Assembly (NCBI GenBank): GCA_963082875.1
Contig: OY720097.1
Coordinates: 11,602,501 to 11,666,500 of the forward strand
Direction of reading: 5' to 3'
Source of the DNA: Corella eumyota
Lineage: Eukaryota > Chordata > Ascidiacea > Phlebobranchia > Corellidae
DNA: 64,000 bases
Shown here: piece after piece, positions 11,541 through 32,000 of the stretch
How the letters are laid out: every line of letters starts with the position of its first letter
Numbering within the stretch: the first letter of the stretch is position 1
Position numbers and translations under genes: made by a program
Notes under the pieces: generated by a model
What the model was told of the DNA's origin: nothing
The model's input: the letters and a program-made list of their open reading frames with translations, nothing else
Databases searched by the model: none

Positions 11541-11547
11541 TTTTTAG
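11541..11547 (+). other. 3' splice acceptor immediately before the receptor start codon
   Basis: TTTTTAG directly abuts ATG 11548. Either a 5'-UTR intron ends here or, as is common in ascidians, this is a spliced-leader trans-splice site that leaves no genomic 5' UTR. Confidence 0.5.
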
Positions 11548-21101
<9,554 letters not shown>

Positions 21102-22479
21102 GAAGTACAAAGAAATAGATGTCGATCTATACAACACCTGAAATGCTTTTTATTAAAAAAAATAACTTTATTATATTGGTTATAATATTAAACCAAATCT
21201 TCATGTCAACAGCCAATAAGCTTCCTCTGTATTTAAATACACAGTCATCTAATTTAAGTACTTAAATCTTGTGAGGTATTTTTTATGAGGTACTTTGATA
21301 TGATTACATAATAAGATACTACATTAAACTTATGTTATTTTGTAAATAGTACCACTGTTTAATATTTCTTGGTACTAATTATGCACATTTTTAATCCTTA
21401 TACTGTTTGCATGCGGTGCTGCCATTTTTATAACCATTTTTAAACATTTTTGTATATTTACTACTTTTGTAAACGCAACATAATTATTCTGTAATTCTAG
21501 CAGTGTTTAGTGCCAACCCCTTAATTCGTTGTATTTTATAATTTAGCATTTATATAAAGCAATTGAAATTACTTGTTTACAAAATTTTTTAATATAGATT
21601 TTTTTTTACAAAATATTCCTATCTTTAAGTTTAATTTTTAAAAAATTATTGTTTTTGATGTTTATGCTTGTGAACTTTATAATTCTTTATAGGTAGTACT
21701 TAATGTTGTGTACTTTTACAAGAAACTTGTTTTTTAATTAAAATTTGGTTAAAATTAAAATCTATGTTAAGTAGCCCCTACTAATTTAACTACTTGAAGT
21801 TTAACTACTTTATTCGGTAATTTTTAATTAATTTTTGATCCTATTTTATACACTATATTTTTTTGGTGTTTATTTTTTTTTTTTATATCATGCAATATTT
21901 TTTGTTCTGTAATTTTGCTGCTTTATTTCTAATAATGTAAATATGAAATAATTTTAACTTAATTAATAAATTTTTTAATAATCTTTTTGCTGTTATATAT
22001 GTTCTGTTAGACTACATTAAATTATGTAGTAGAACTCATTAGTTTAAAGTAAAGTATAACTTAGTCCATTAAAATAAACGTTGATAAATTTCTGTTTGGG
22101 TAGATTTGTTACCCCAACCCATTTCCCAACCATTTTTAAGTTTTATTGACCTTATGGTTCAGTTTATTGAGTTAGGCAGAAGTGATCACAAACAAATTCT
22201 ATACCCAAGAATCTACTTACGTTTTTTGAAAAAATCGTGAACTGTGTTTTTTTAATAAGCTATTTTACCTAATTTTAATAAGTATAAATTTTAATAGACC
22301 TAATGATAATAGAATTTGAATATTTGTAAAAGGTTACTATTTTAGGCTTTATGTTGCCAACACTAAAAACAACAAAAAATATTTTTAAAACACCACAATG
22401 TCGCCTGTTCTAACCAGTTACCTTTACCACGTAGCGCCATGTCTTAAACGAAACTTTATTCTCGTTTTCCTGATTATCG
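21102..22479. other. Receptor 3' UTR and intergenic sequence before TDRD3
   Basis: AT-rich with long T runs and no coding frame. AATAAA occurs at 21965-21970, a candidate end for a long 3' UTR. Nothing else is recognised. Confidence 0.45.
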
Positions 22480-22515
22480 TGACGTCACCCAATAACGCGT
22501 TTGTTTTTGCACGTG
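22480..22515. promoter_or_regulatory. TDRD3 core promoter: CRE, CCAAT and E-box cluster
   Basis: Within 36 bp, ending about 45 bp before the start codon, are a perfect palindromic CRE (TGACGTCA, 22480-22487), a CCAAT box (22489-22493) and a CACGTG E-box (22510-22515). The local GC content is clearly above the surroundings. This is a typical housekeeping arrangement (CREB/ATF, NF-Y, bHLH-ZIP); factor identity is inferred from motifs only. Confidence 0.6.
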
Positions 22516-22560
22516 ACAACGAGTACTATCAAATGTATTAAGGCGCTTCTCGTATGTATA

Positions 22561-25500
22561 ATGGCAAAAACTGTTGTGATGGAGGCTAATAAATTGGGGT
22601 GGTAAGTTATTTAATATTTTTTATTTAACTTTATTTATAAGGTCTCTTGGTTAAACACAATTAAATCCCTGTTTGTCTGTCATGTCTGTGTGTTTGGTAC
22701 TTTAATTTGCCTGTCCAGAATGAACTGTTAAAGTTGTTTATATTACTTGAACTATTTCAATAATGGGGTTTAGTTTCACATTCTAAGTTTAATTTCTTAA
22801 TATGTAAATATTTTTTTTATTATAAATGTTCATGTGTAAAATTTATCACGTCTTAAATGCTTTTTAAGTAATTATTTTGCAGGAATTTAACAGAAGATGG
22901 AGTGGAATTGTGCAAATCTTTTACAAAACAGCAGCAACCAACGACACAGGATCTACTTAAGTTTGCCCTAAATGTATGTACTTTAATTTAATGTGAAATA
23001 TAGTTATTATTTGCATGAAACATAAGGTTTTGGGACTGTATGATGTCGGGCGATATGGTGTAATGGTTAGAACACTTGGCTAATTTGGCTTTACACACGG
23101 GGTCAAATGGCTTTACACACGGGGTCAATTTTCACTGCTTTCATGTTGTAGTGACCTAAAGTAAGCAACTATAGTAGGTAACAAACTCCGGTTAAGCTTA
23201 AACACTAATCAGCAGGTTAATTTGTCTGTCAATATGCTCAATAATAATTCAAACTGCAAAAGACGACTAAGGCAAGGTTTGACCAACAAATTTAACTTTA
23301 TGTTTAGGTTTAAGTGTATAAATGTTGCATATTATTTATATTTTTAGATTGATATTGCTGAAACAAGTGAAAAAGTTTTAGATGATTTGCAAAAGAAAAA
23401 ACCTAATGAGGTATTTTATTATGCTATATGCCTTCTGTAAAAGTAATATTGTCATATGTATATAAATTTGGCACACAATTTTTAAAATTTTTATTTAAGT
23501 AAGACTTCCTTAAACTTTGCCAGTCAAAATTCTAAAATCTATTTATAAAGTAGTTTCCTGTTTTAGTAGCAAACATTTTTTTACTGAATAAACTAGATAA
23601 ATGGTCCAGTTGTATTACAAGTTGTGAAAGTTCGTAATGTTTCTGCACCCAAGGAAAATGAAGAATCAAAACATGCACCAAGAATGCTTCAACTTACTCT
23701 CACTGATGGTTATAAACACTGTAATGCAATTGAAAAGGAATTCATTAAGTCTTTAAGGTGAATTGACATAAAGCAAATGTATACAATATATAGTAAAGTG
23801 GTAGCTATAAACTGGCAGCGTGGTGTAGTGGTAAGAACACTTGTTACACCACACATGAGGTCGTGGGTTCAATCCCCACTGATCTCATGCTGTAGCGCCC
23901 TTGAGTAAGGTGCTATAAACGGTATGAACTCCTGCTGAGCCAGCACTTAATCAGCAGTATAATTATTGGGCAATTATAATCTATAATATCCCAAACTGCC
24001 ACAGGCAACTCGAGACTGGGTTGGGGTAACTTATGTTACTCTGTGTTTAATTCGCGCATTCGACTTTCCCACATTAAGGATAAGGATATATACAAAAAAA
24101 AGTGTCTAAAATCAAATAGATCACGTGAATGGTGACGTGTATTAAGTGTATTCTTAATAGGTGAATGTTTGGGTTACTTTTTAATTCATGCCATTCTTTC
24201 CTTCCATTTGATTAATTTTAAATATTTATTATACATTTGATTTCTGTGATTTACTGCATTCCAATAATCCAAGCGATCTATTTAATATTCACTACATTCT
24301 ATCAAATTAATCCAATTTTCTTTTGCTCCAGTAAATTTTATATGAACTAAAAATAAAATAGTTTGCAAATGTGTACAAAAATTAAGTAGAGCTAAACCTA
24401 TTTTTCTATTTTTAGGCACAATATAACATTTTTTTAGTTAAAAACGGATTTAAAAAAAAAATTAGATAAATTAGCTATTTATTTTTTGTATTTGCGTTGC
24501 AGCTTAAACACAGAACCTGGATCAAAAATATGTTTGCTAGGTTGTATTGAAGTACGACAAAGTATTTTATTATTAAAAGAAAAGAATATTAAGGTTTTGG
24601 GTGGAAGGGTGGAAAATATTTATAACAAGTGGATGGCCACCAAAGTAGGTTTCTGTTTTTAAATTATTTAAAGTTTTACAAGTTTTTAAATTAGTATATT
24701 TTTTTTAATAAAGAAATACATGTTTTGTAGGTTATTTGTCCATACTTTATTAAAAAAAAATTGTTTATAAAAGTTTGTTGGATTTTTTTTTAATTTTTGT
24801 TTTTTTAATAACATACTTTTATAATTTTAAGTTAGCAAGTGGGTTTAGTAGATCAGCAAACATAGGGGAATCTGCACCTCTATTTGTACCTTTTGGCCAG
24901 GTGAGTAAATATACTGTGTAATTTAAAAAAAAATTAATTTAGATTTTTAATATAATTTAATTTTGTATTTTAAATTTTAAACAGTATTTTGTATACACTT
25001 TTATTTTAAATGTGGGCAAACTTACGTGCCTGAACTTAAGACCACATTTGTTTCCATAACCAAACCTCGCCTACGTTGTCTTGGGCAAAAAAATATTATT
25101 GGAAATGTTAACTAAAAGTTTATCTTTCATTGTTTTTTGGACTTGGCAAAAGTTTGTATCATTTAAAGCTTCTTACTCAAAGGAGTTACAACATGGAAAA
25201 AGAGTTACAACAAGAAATAATATTTTTGTTGTTGTAGAAAATATCTTCCTATCGCACCACCAACAAATCAAGTCAACCAAAGGAAACAAAAAACTGTGAA
25301 AAAGAGTTTAGTGAATTTGATGAACAAAGAACCTCAGCAATTGCCGAAATAAAAAAGAAAAGGGATTTTGCCACTGATAAATCATTCACACAGCGAAGAC
25401 ATCCTGGTAAATTACATAAGTTATTTGTATTAACCATAGCAAATTTAAAACAAAACTTGTTTGACTTATTATTTTATTCATTTTTGAATCATTTTCCTTG

Positions 25501-28500
25501 AAAAAAATAAGAACTACAAAATACAAAAAGAATATTGGCAATAACCATACAGCTTAAGTGTTCCAAATTTTTTTGGTTTAGCTTAAAGATTTAGGATTTT
25601 TAATATAAAATTGTTCAAGATATTTATTTTAAAGTATTTTCGATGTGAATATTTAATTCATCCCCTTTTTTTAATTTTTGTTACTATTTGAAGACAACCA
25701 GTCCAATATTGAAAAATCATACGAAAAAAATTTGAGAAAAAAAGAATTTTCGACAAACCAACCAGCAAAAACACCAAGATCTACTTTTCAACCATTTGTA
25801 ATAAAAACTTTTAAAATTTTAAAATAAAACAATTTTTTTAAAGCTAAAATGTTTAAAAAATGCACATTCCTTAAAAGGTAAAATTTTATTTTATTTTTAA
25901 AGACCAAGGATGATGAAAAAAACTGTTTTGAGATGGAGAAAATGGGATTTTCATTTAATGAGGCAAAAGCAATGTACCAAAAATGCAATAATGATATGGA
26001 AAGAGCAATAGACAAATTGTTATCTGGCGAAACCTTGAATAGCCATTCTGACAAGCATTTTTCACAAGATATTCAAACTCAACATGAAAACAATGATTTT
26101 GGAAGAAACAGAAGGGAAAGAGAAAGTGAAAGAGGGGGTAGAGAAGGTGGACGAGGGGGGAGAGGAGGAAATAGAAGAGGAGGAGGAAGAGGAGGTGGAA
26201 GAGGTATGATTGGAATTCAGTTTATTTAATTAATAAAACTTTTTATTTATAAAACATTAGTTTTAAATTATCACTAAAAATTATTAAATATTAATTTTAA
26301 TTTGTGTTGGAATTTTCAGGTCGTGGTCGACGTGGAAGAGATGATGAAGAAGGAGATGGAGATCGACCCTCCTCTAACACTCTTTTTGACTTTCTTGAAA
26401 CCAAAATTACTTCTTCTAAACCTAGACAAACTAGCAGCAAAATCGGTAAAATTTTGTTTGTTTTAAAGAACCTTTTTAGGATTTTTACATTGATTTTTTT
26501 ATTGCATAATTTAATATATGGATTGTTTTAAATGAAATTTATTTTTCTAACCCTTGTTATAATAATATGTATTAGTTAAAAAATCCTGTAGCAATGTTGA
26601 ATAAAGGCTGCCCATTAGTCAAAATTATTTCGTCTTTACTATATTAATTGGTATTCAGTTTTAAGGTGTGTTAAAAATATTCTTATGTTTAGACTACAAT
26701 ACTCAAACATCCTACTCGTCAAATTCAAAACAAAATGCAAATGTTTTAAATGGGGACGACTTGCAAGAGGAATCAATAATTGAATATGTAAAAAAATTAA
26801 GCTTGGTTGAAAATTATGGGGGTGATAATGGTAAATTTTAATTTTTTTTATTATCTTTGATTTGTACCTTTGTTCATAGGCATTATTTGAACATTTTTTA
26901 TCTGAATTTTACGAAATTGTTAAAGTTTTTGGATCACTTACAGTTCTTAGAAAAACTCTTGTACTCTCTGGCTCCAATTTTCTCGCATACTTTACAGTCT
27001 TAGATAATTTTTTTATGCACCTTGCTAATTCTTTCTCTGACTTTCGGTCCTAGCTAAATTTTTCTAGACTATATGGTTCTACTTAATTATCTGTTATATT
27101 CTACATTCTGAGTTTTTCGGAGAACCGTAAAGTATAAGTGATCCAAGTTTTTTTATATACTGTTTTTAAATTGAGTTTAAATTATTGTCTTAAATAGGTG
27201 ACAACGGTTTTTCATCTAACAAAAGTAAACCTTCAAGACAAGATAAAATTTCTCGACCTGAAACCACTAACCCTAACACCACATCACAATCTCATGCAGA
27301 CACAAAAAAAACAGACGATTTAAAATCTAAAAACAATCGCTACGACAACAACAGGCAGCAAACTTACCAAAATAATAACCACAAAGAAAAACAGTACCAG
27401 CCTAGATCATCATTTAAACCCAAGCAAAATGAAGAGTTTTATAAAGACAAAAGGTCTAACTACAGTTCGAATACCAAACAATATGAACAAAATCATAATT
27501 ATAAACAAACAGGGGGACATTCATACAAAAATGATAGAGCTACTAATCTTGAATCACGTGGTGACAGTAGACAATATAATGACAAATATAACGAAAAACA
27601 ACATTCTTATGATAGAAACACATCGAGAAGTAGGCAATATGGGCAAAATGCTGTTTATTCAAACAGAAATTCTAACCAAAATGATAGATTTGAAATAAAA
27701 AATAGCAGAAATTTTTATCGGAAAAGAGAAGGTGAACAAAAACAATTTGAATCCAAAGATCAAACTAGTTTTAAAAATGTTGATCAAGAAAAAGCGCCAC
27801 GATTTCAAAAACAAGAAAGCAATGTAAGTATAAGAAATTATTTTTAATATTAATTCTGAAAGGTAAAAATACCCTCTAAACAAAATAAATTTCGGGTAAC
27901 CTTTGTGTTTTGGTATTTTAATCCAGTCTAAAGTTGCCTTATCATTTTTGAAAGCCTAAATAAATATTGGCATTGTGATATAATATTGACCATTACTCAC
28001 CATTATTTTGTTTAAAATAGTATTTTTACATTTTATATATTCAGCAGTCAAACTATACAAATAAACCATCTGAAAGTTCTTTTTCTGCCGGAAACACAAG
28101 CAAGAAAACTTTGACCTTGGCAGAAACAGGAAGACAGCTAAAAACTCATTCTGCCGCATCAGAAACTTCTTCCAAAACTAAAAACAAACTTCCAACTCAG
28201 AACTTTTACAAACCCAAAAGTTACAGCAAAACCGATGACAATCCACAAAATCAAAATGCAGAAAATAAATTAAATAAAAATATGGTGACGTGGAAAAAAG
28301 GAATGTCCTGTTTCGCAACTTATTGGGAAGATAACTCAGTAAGTAATTTGACTTTTTATTACTTTAAATATTTTTATGGTATTTTAATATATTTTAGTAT
28401 AGTATGTAAAGAAGGGTTAACAATTTTAACAACTTATGTTTTAATGTAGTTTATCTACTTATAATCGTCCTTATATAATATAGCTTTGTAGGTATATAAA

Positions 28501-29091
28501 AATATAAGTTGCTTGTATATAAAAATATATTAAAATATTAGTTGTTGGTTAAGTTATTAGTATAGTATTAAGTGTGATATTTTTGAAAATTAATTTAAAC
28601 AATATTAATCCTTATTTTTGTTGTAATATTATGTAAATAACTATATTATAAGAAAATTGGATTTTAAATTTCCCCTTTCAATTTAAACTTCATGATAAAA
28701 ATCTGTATAAGTCAAATTATTTTAAAATAAATTTTTCACTAAAATAGGCGGTTTTTGTAAATTGGGTAAAACGACATAACTATGTTTATTTGTTTATAAA
28801 AGATAACGCGATTTTAACAATAAAATTATTAAAAACTGTAGGTTGTGTATTAAAAAAAACAACAGACAATAAAAATGTTATCATATTTGTATCTATCGCT
28901 TCAATTTAAAATAAAAAGCATTTTCAAGTAAAATGAACTTTTCGAGTATTAACATTTTTTTTTATTTGTAGTCGTATCCTGCTATTATACAAGACATTCA
29001 TGAAAAAAATCAAACTGCTGTCGTTTTGTTTACTCAATATGGAAATTATGAAGAAGTTTTGTTTAAAGATTTACGTGTAGCCAATGCATAA
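22561..29091 (+). CDS. TDRD3: Tudor domain-containing protein 3
   Basis: Fourteen exons: 22561-22601, 22883-22973, 23348-23410, 23597-23757, 24503-24644, 24832-24900, 25238-25406, 25694-25797, 25903-26203, 26320-26445, 26693-26830, 27198-27823, 28045-28338 and 28972-29091; 814 aa. The N-terminal DUF1767/OB-fold region (about 1-190) has [20 protein letters not shown] and APLFVPFGQ, nearly as in human TDRD3, and should bind topoisomerase 3-beta. A UBA domain (about 283-323, [11 protein letters not shown]), an RGG-rich stretch (about 340-395), the LFDFLE motif, a long N/Q/K/Y-rich linker and a C-terminal Tudor domain (about 757-812, CFATYWEDN and [10 protein letters not shown]) follow. The Tudor domain reads methylarginine; the protein acts in chromatin and mRNP granules. 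It is longer than human TDRD3 (about 650-740 aa) because of the linker and stops right after the Tudor domain. Confidence 0.95.
23045..23306 (+). repeat. tRNA-derived SINE copy, TDRD3 intron 2
   Basis: The A-box-like TGGTGTAATGG lies at 23056-23066, followed by GGTTAGAACACTTGG, the shared TTTCATG-TGTAG body, an AATCAGCAGG segment and a TTTATGTTTA end. The B-box area is disturbed by a 22-bp direct duplication (units starting 23086 and 23108). Confidence 0.75.
23812..24048 (+). repeat. tRNA-derived SINE, best-preserved copy, TDRD3 intron 4
   Basis: The head is tRNA-like with a pol III A box (TGGTGTAGTGG, 23821-23831) and B box (GGTTCAATCC, 23866-23875). A tRNA-unrelated body with ATCTCATGCTGTAGCGCCC follows, then a tail ending near GTTACTCTGTGTTT. 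Two other copies in this window share the body, so it is a dispersed family and not a tRNA gene. Confidence 0.85.
26101..26204 (+). repeat. Polypurine, G-rich tract encoding the TDRD3 RGG-rich stretch
   Basis: About 100 nt that are almost all A/G on the coding strand, with runs of five and six Gs and many GG pairs. It encodes repeated RGG/RG units ([18 protein letters not shown]). It is part of exon 9 and could form a G-quadruplex or triplex. Confidence 0.7.
26922..27153. mobile_element. MITE-like inverted-repeat element, TDRD3 intron 11
   Basis: About 230 bp bounded by imperfect terminal inverted repeats: TTGGATCACTTA at the left end and TAAGTGATCCAA at the right end, each followed inwards by a GTTCT/AGAAC match. 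The interior has no coding capacity, so it would be non-autonomous. No clear target-site duplication was identified and no second copy was seen in the window. Confidence 0.5.
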
Positions 29092-32000
29092 ATTAAACTA
29101 TAATTTGCCTAATAACTTTTTAGGGTGTTTAAAATATTTTTTAAAACGCAAAATGAAAAATTATTTGTTTAATTGGAAAAATTAATATTTGTCAAAAAAT
29201 AATTAAATTCAAAATCTTTATTTTTTTTATGTTTATTATTAAAATTTGGTTCTAAATTTTTACCCCTTTTAGTTTATAGTTCTTTTCAAATTATTTCTAG
29301 ATTTTCGTTGAAAAAATAAATTCGATTTTTCGTGGAAAATGTTGTTTTTTTGTTTTTTGAAAAGTTATTGGAAAACAGGGAAAAATTGGTCGTGCTGAAA
29401 TTGATATAAAAATCTAGTCAAAATAATATTTGACGGATTAATTCTTTTCTCCAAAATTAAAAAAAAAGATTTTTTTCTATTTTTTATGTATTAAAATAGA
29501 AATATTAATCCTTACCTGTGACACGAGGAATTAAAATGGCAAAAGTTCATTTCATGTTAGCTTTAAATAAGTAAGCGTTAACAAACGTGTGTTAATAAAA
29601 AAATGAACTTTAATAATACTAAAAGGTAAGTATTTTGCCAATATTGTTCGTTCGCAATGACCTTTCAATTTTGACAAATCGGATTGTGAAAAAAAAAACA
29701 ATTGAAAATGTTATACCGAGGTATTGGCAATATAAACTGACAAGGTAAATGACATGAAGCAATATTCTTTATTTGACATTTAAACGGATTATTGAACTTG
29801 GTTGGATCAATAGATATTGCATTGTAACTAGATGTTAGTGTTTAAATCAATTAGACGCAGACAATATATTTTAACTTTGATTGAAGAATCCAGTCGCTTT
29901 TAAAAAAAATTGTTTTTTTTATTTATACAACCAATTTAAATTTTTAATCGTTTAGAATAATTTGTAATTATTTAGTAAATAGTTTTGGTCTAAACGATAA
30001 AGAAAGAATTAATTTATCCATGTAATTGAAATAACACGCTAAGGCTAGCCACTATCAAGTTACGTTTTAATTTATACCGTTTTAAAGATTAGCAATCCTA
30101 TTTTAGACTTTGATTTGGCCTATGTTGACTTCAAATTTCATGCCTTATAACAACTGTCGCTTTTAAATATCTGAAGTTAATTTTGACGCGAGTTGTCTTA
30201 GATATGTATGATAACGGTTCTGATATCAATCTGTTTACGTTAAAGGCAACGGCATACGCGTACATTTAAGTGATCAATATTTTCGGTGATTTTCCCAGAA
30301 AAAACAGAAAACGAATAGATAACTGCGCGAAAAAGGATATTGGAAAAAATTAGTTACAGTAAAATTTTCAGACATATTTTTTTACAATTTCATTAAAAAA
30401 TATAAAGGTTAAACTTGCTTAAAGTATTTGTAGAGTAAACTTTATAGACCTAAACAAAAATGTTTTCGTAAGAGAATCTTGTTTTTCAAGTTTTTTTCGC
30501 GGTTTTATCCCTATCTCCCTTGGCCTCGTTTATTTTAACTTCTCTTCAAAAGTATATTTATTCTGCTGTGTGGCTTTAAATCATCCCACCCGATCAAATG
30601 TAATTGGATCGGTCCTCGCTTAGTTAACTCCTCAGTAAGACGGCTCAGTTATCGAGCGTACTCGATGCCACTTTAGGCTGTGGCCTGAATTGTTTCATCC
30701 GGTATTTTACTCGTATGGAAGCCTAAATCGTAAAGGCCTGTGCGAAAAGAAGCAACACGAGTGCTATTGTTATTTTTTAAATTTTTATTTTACGTGTGCG
30801 TTTCTAATGATCAATCGGAATGCCCACTGCTTTGTGCGCTCCCTTTGAGAACTTAAAACAATTAACACCAGCTAGGGTTTGTTTGTGAACTTTTCAACGC
30901 TAAGAAAAGATAGGGATTATTTAAAGAGTGTTTGATTTTTTAAACCCAAGAAAAAGATTTAAATACGAAAACACACTTCAGTTCACTAGAAAATTTTTTT
31001 GTTAATTATGCAATTATGTATGTTATTAATTTTTTATAAGAGAAATATATTTAGAGTCAGCATGTTATTTAAAAAACAGCAATGACTGTCATAGTAGGAT
31101 AATACAAATATAAGAGTTTATGCTAAGATATTGTATTGTATGCTCATACACTTAACTTTAATTCCTATAATAATATTATTGGGTATTATGACCATGTTGA
31201 TAGTAATATATTAGTTGAAGTATAAGTCATTTTCCGAAATTTCATAAACAAAAAATAAAGTCAAGTATAGTTTTCGATGATAAAATAGGGTATTGAAGAA
31301 TATAGTGCCCATGAAAATGCTACCCAAACTATAATTAAAATTAACTAGGTTGACCAATATAAAAGCAATTAAATTTTTATGTAGGGAGATTATGTCTTTA
31401 CACTAGATATGTGAACAGATAAAAGCGACATGACACATTTTCGTTCAATAAAAATCAATTTAATGTGTATTGTCTATGCGGGAAAATGTTTTGTTATTCT
31501 TCGAATTTTTTGTTTAGGCGATTTCTTAGTCGAATGTCGGGTTGATTGGATTATCCATAATTAATGTCCAGCTACTTTTTAATATGATTTTATTGATTAG
31601 AAATTCTCATCAAAAATTTAGTTATGATATGTACAGGCTGAAAAAGAAAACGGTTTTATGGAATTTCTATCCGTAACGAAAAAAATCGAAATCAACAGCC
31701 TTACAGTATAACCTATACGTGTGAATATATTTAACAAGCCATGCTCGATTTCCCATGATAGGGTATGGCCGACAACTAATAGGCCCCGTGTAATTTCTGC
31801 CTTAGCTTATGCATTGTTACCTATGCGGTCGTTAAGTCAACTGATCGACACACAGACTATTCATGGCTTACAAAACACGAACCATTTTGATTGCCCGCCT
31901 AGATGTAATGATAGCAATTCTAACACGTGTGAACATCACAACAAAAAAGACGATTTCGCGATAAATTGACTGAAAAGATTTCGCTTGCTTGCCTTTGTGT

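Larger units (their letters stand above)
10504..11547. promoter_or_regulatory. Divergent intergenic region between CCDC81 (-) and MET-type receptor (+)
   Basis: About 1 kb with no coding frame. The half next to CCDC81 is less AT-rich and carries an 11-bp inverted repeat (10541-10551 and 10655-10665, arms containing the ETS-like core CGGAAAT) and an X-box-like motif at 10680-10694. The half next to the receptor ends in a 3' splice acceptor placed against the start codon. Confidence 0.55.

Noticed and set aside
23821-23880. A functional tRNA gene
   Set aside because: A and B boxes are present, but the flanks do not form an acceptor stem and the sequence continues into a repeat body shared with two other copies, so it is a SINE.
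25081-25237. Open frame extending TDRD3 exon 7 upstream
   Set aside because: It lacks an ATG and is the intron read through; the acceptor TTGTTGTTGTAG at 25237 gives the conserved protein.
28480-28560. TATATAAAAATATA direct repeats
   Set aside because: Simple AT-rich duplication in an intron, not distinguishable from background low complexity.
31721-31969. 82-aa open frame in the gene desert
   Set aside because: No ATG start, no recognisable domain, no splice context, no upstream promoter-like sequence; consistent with chance.
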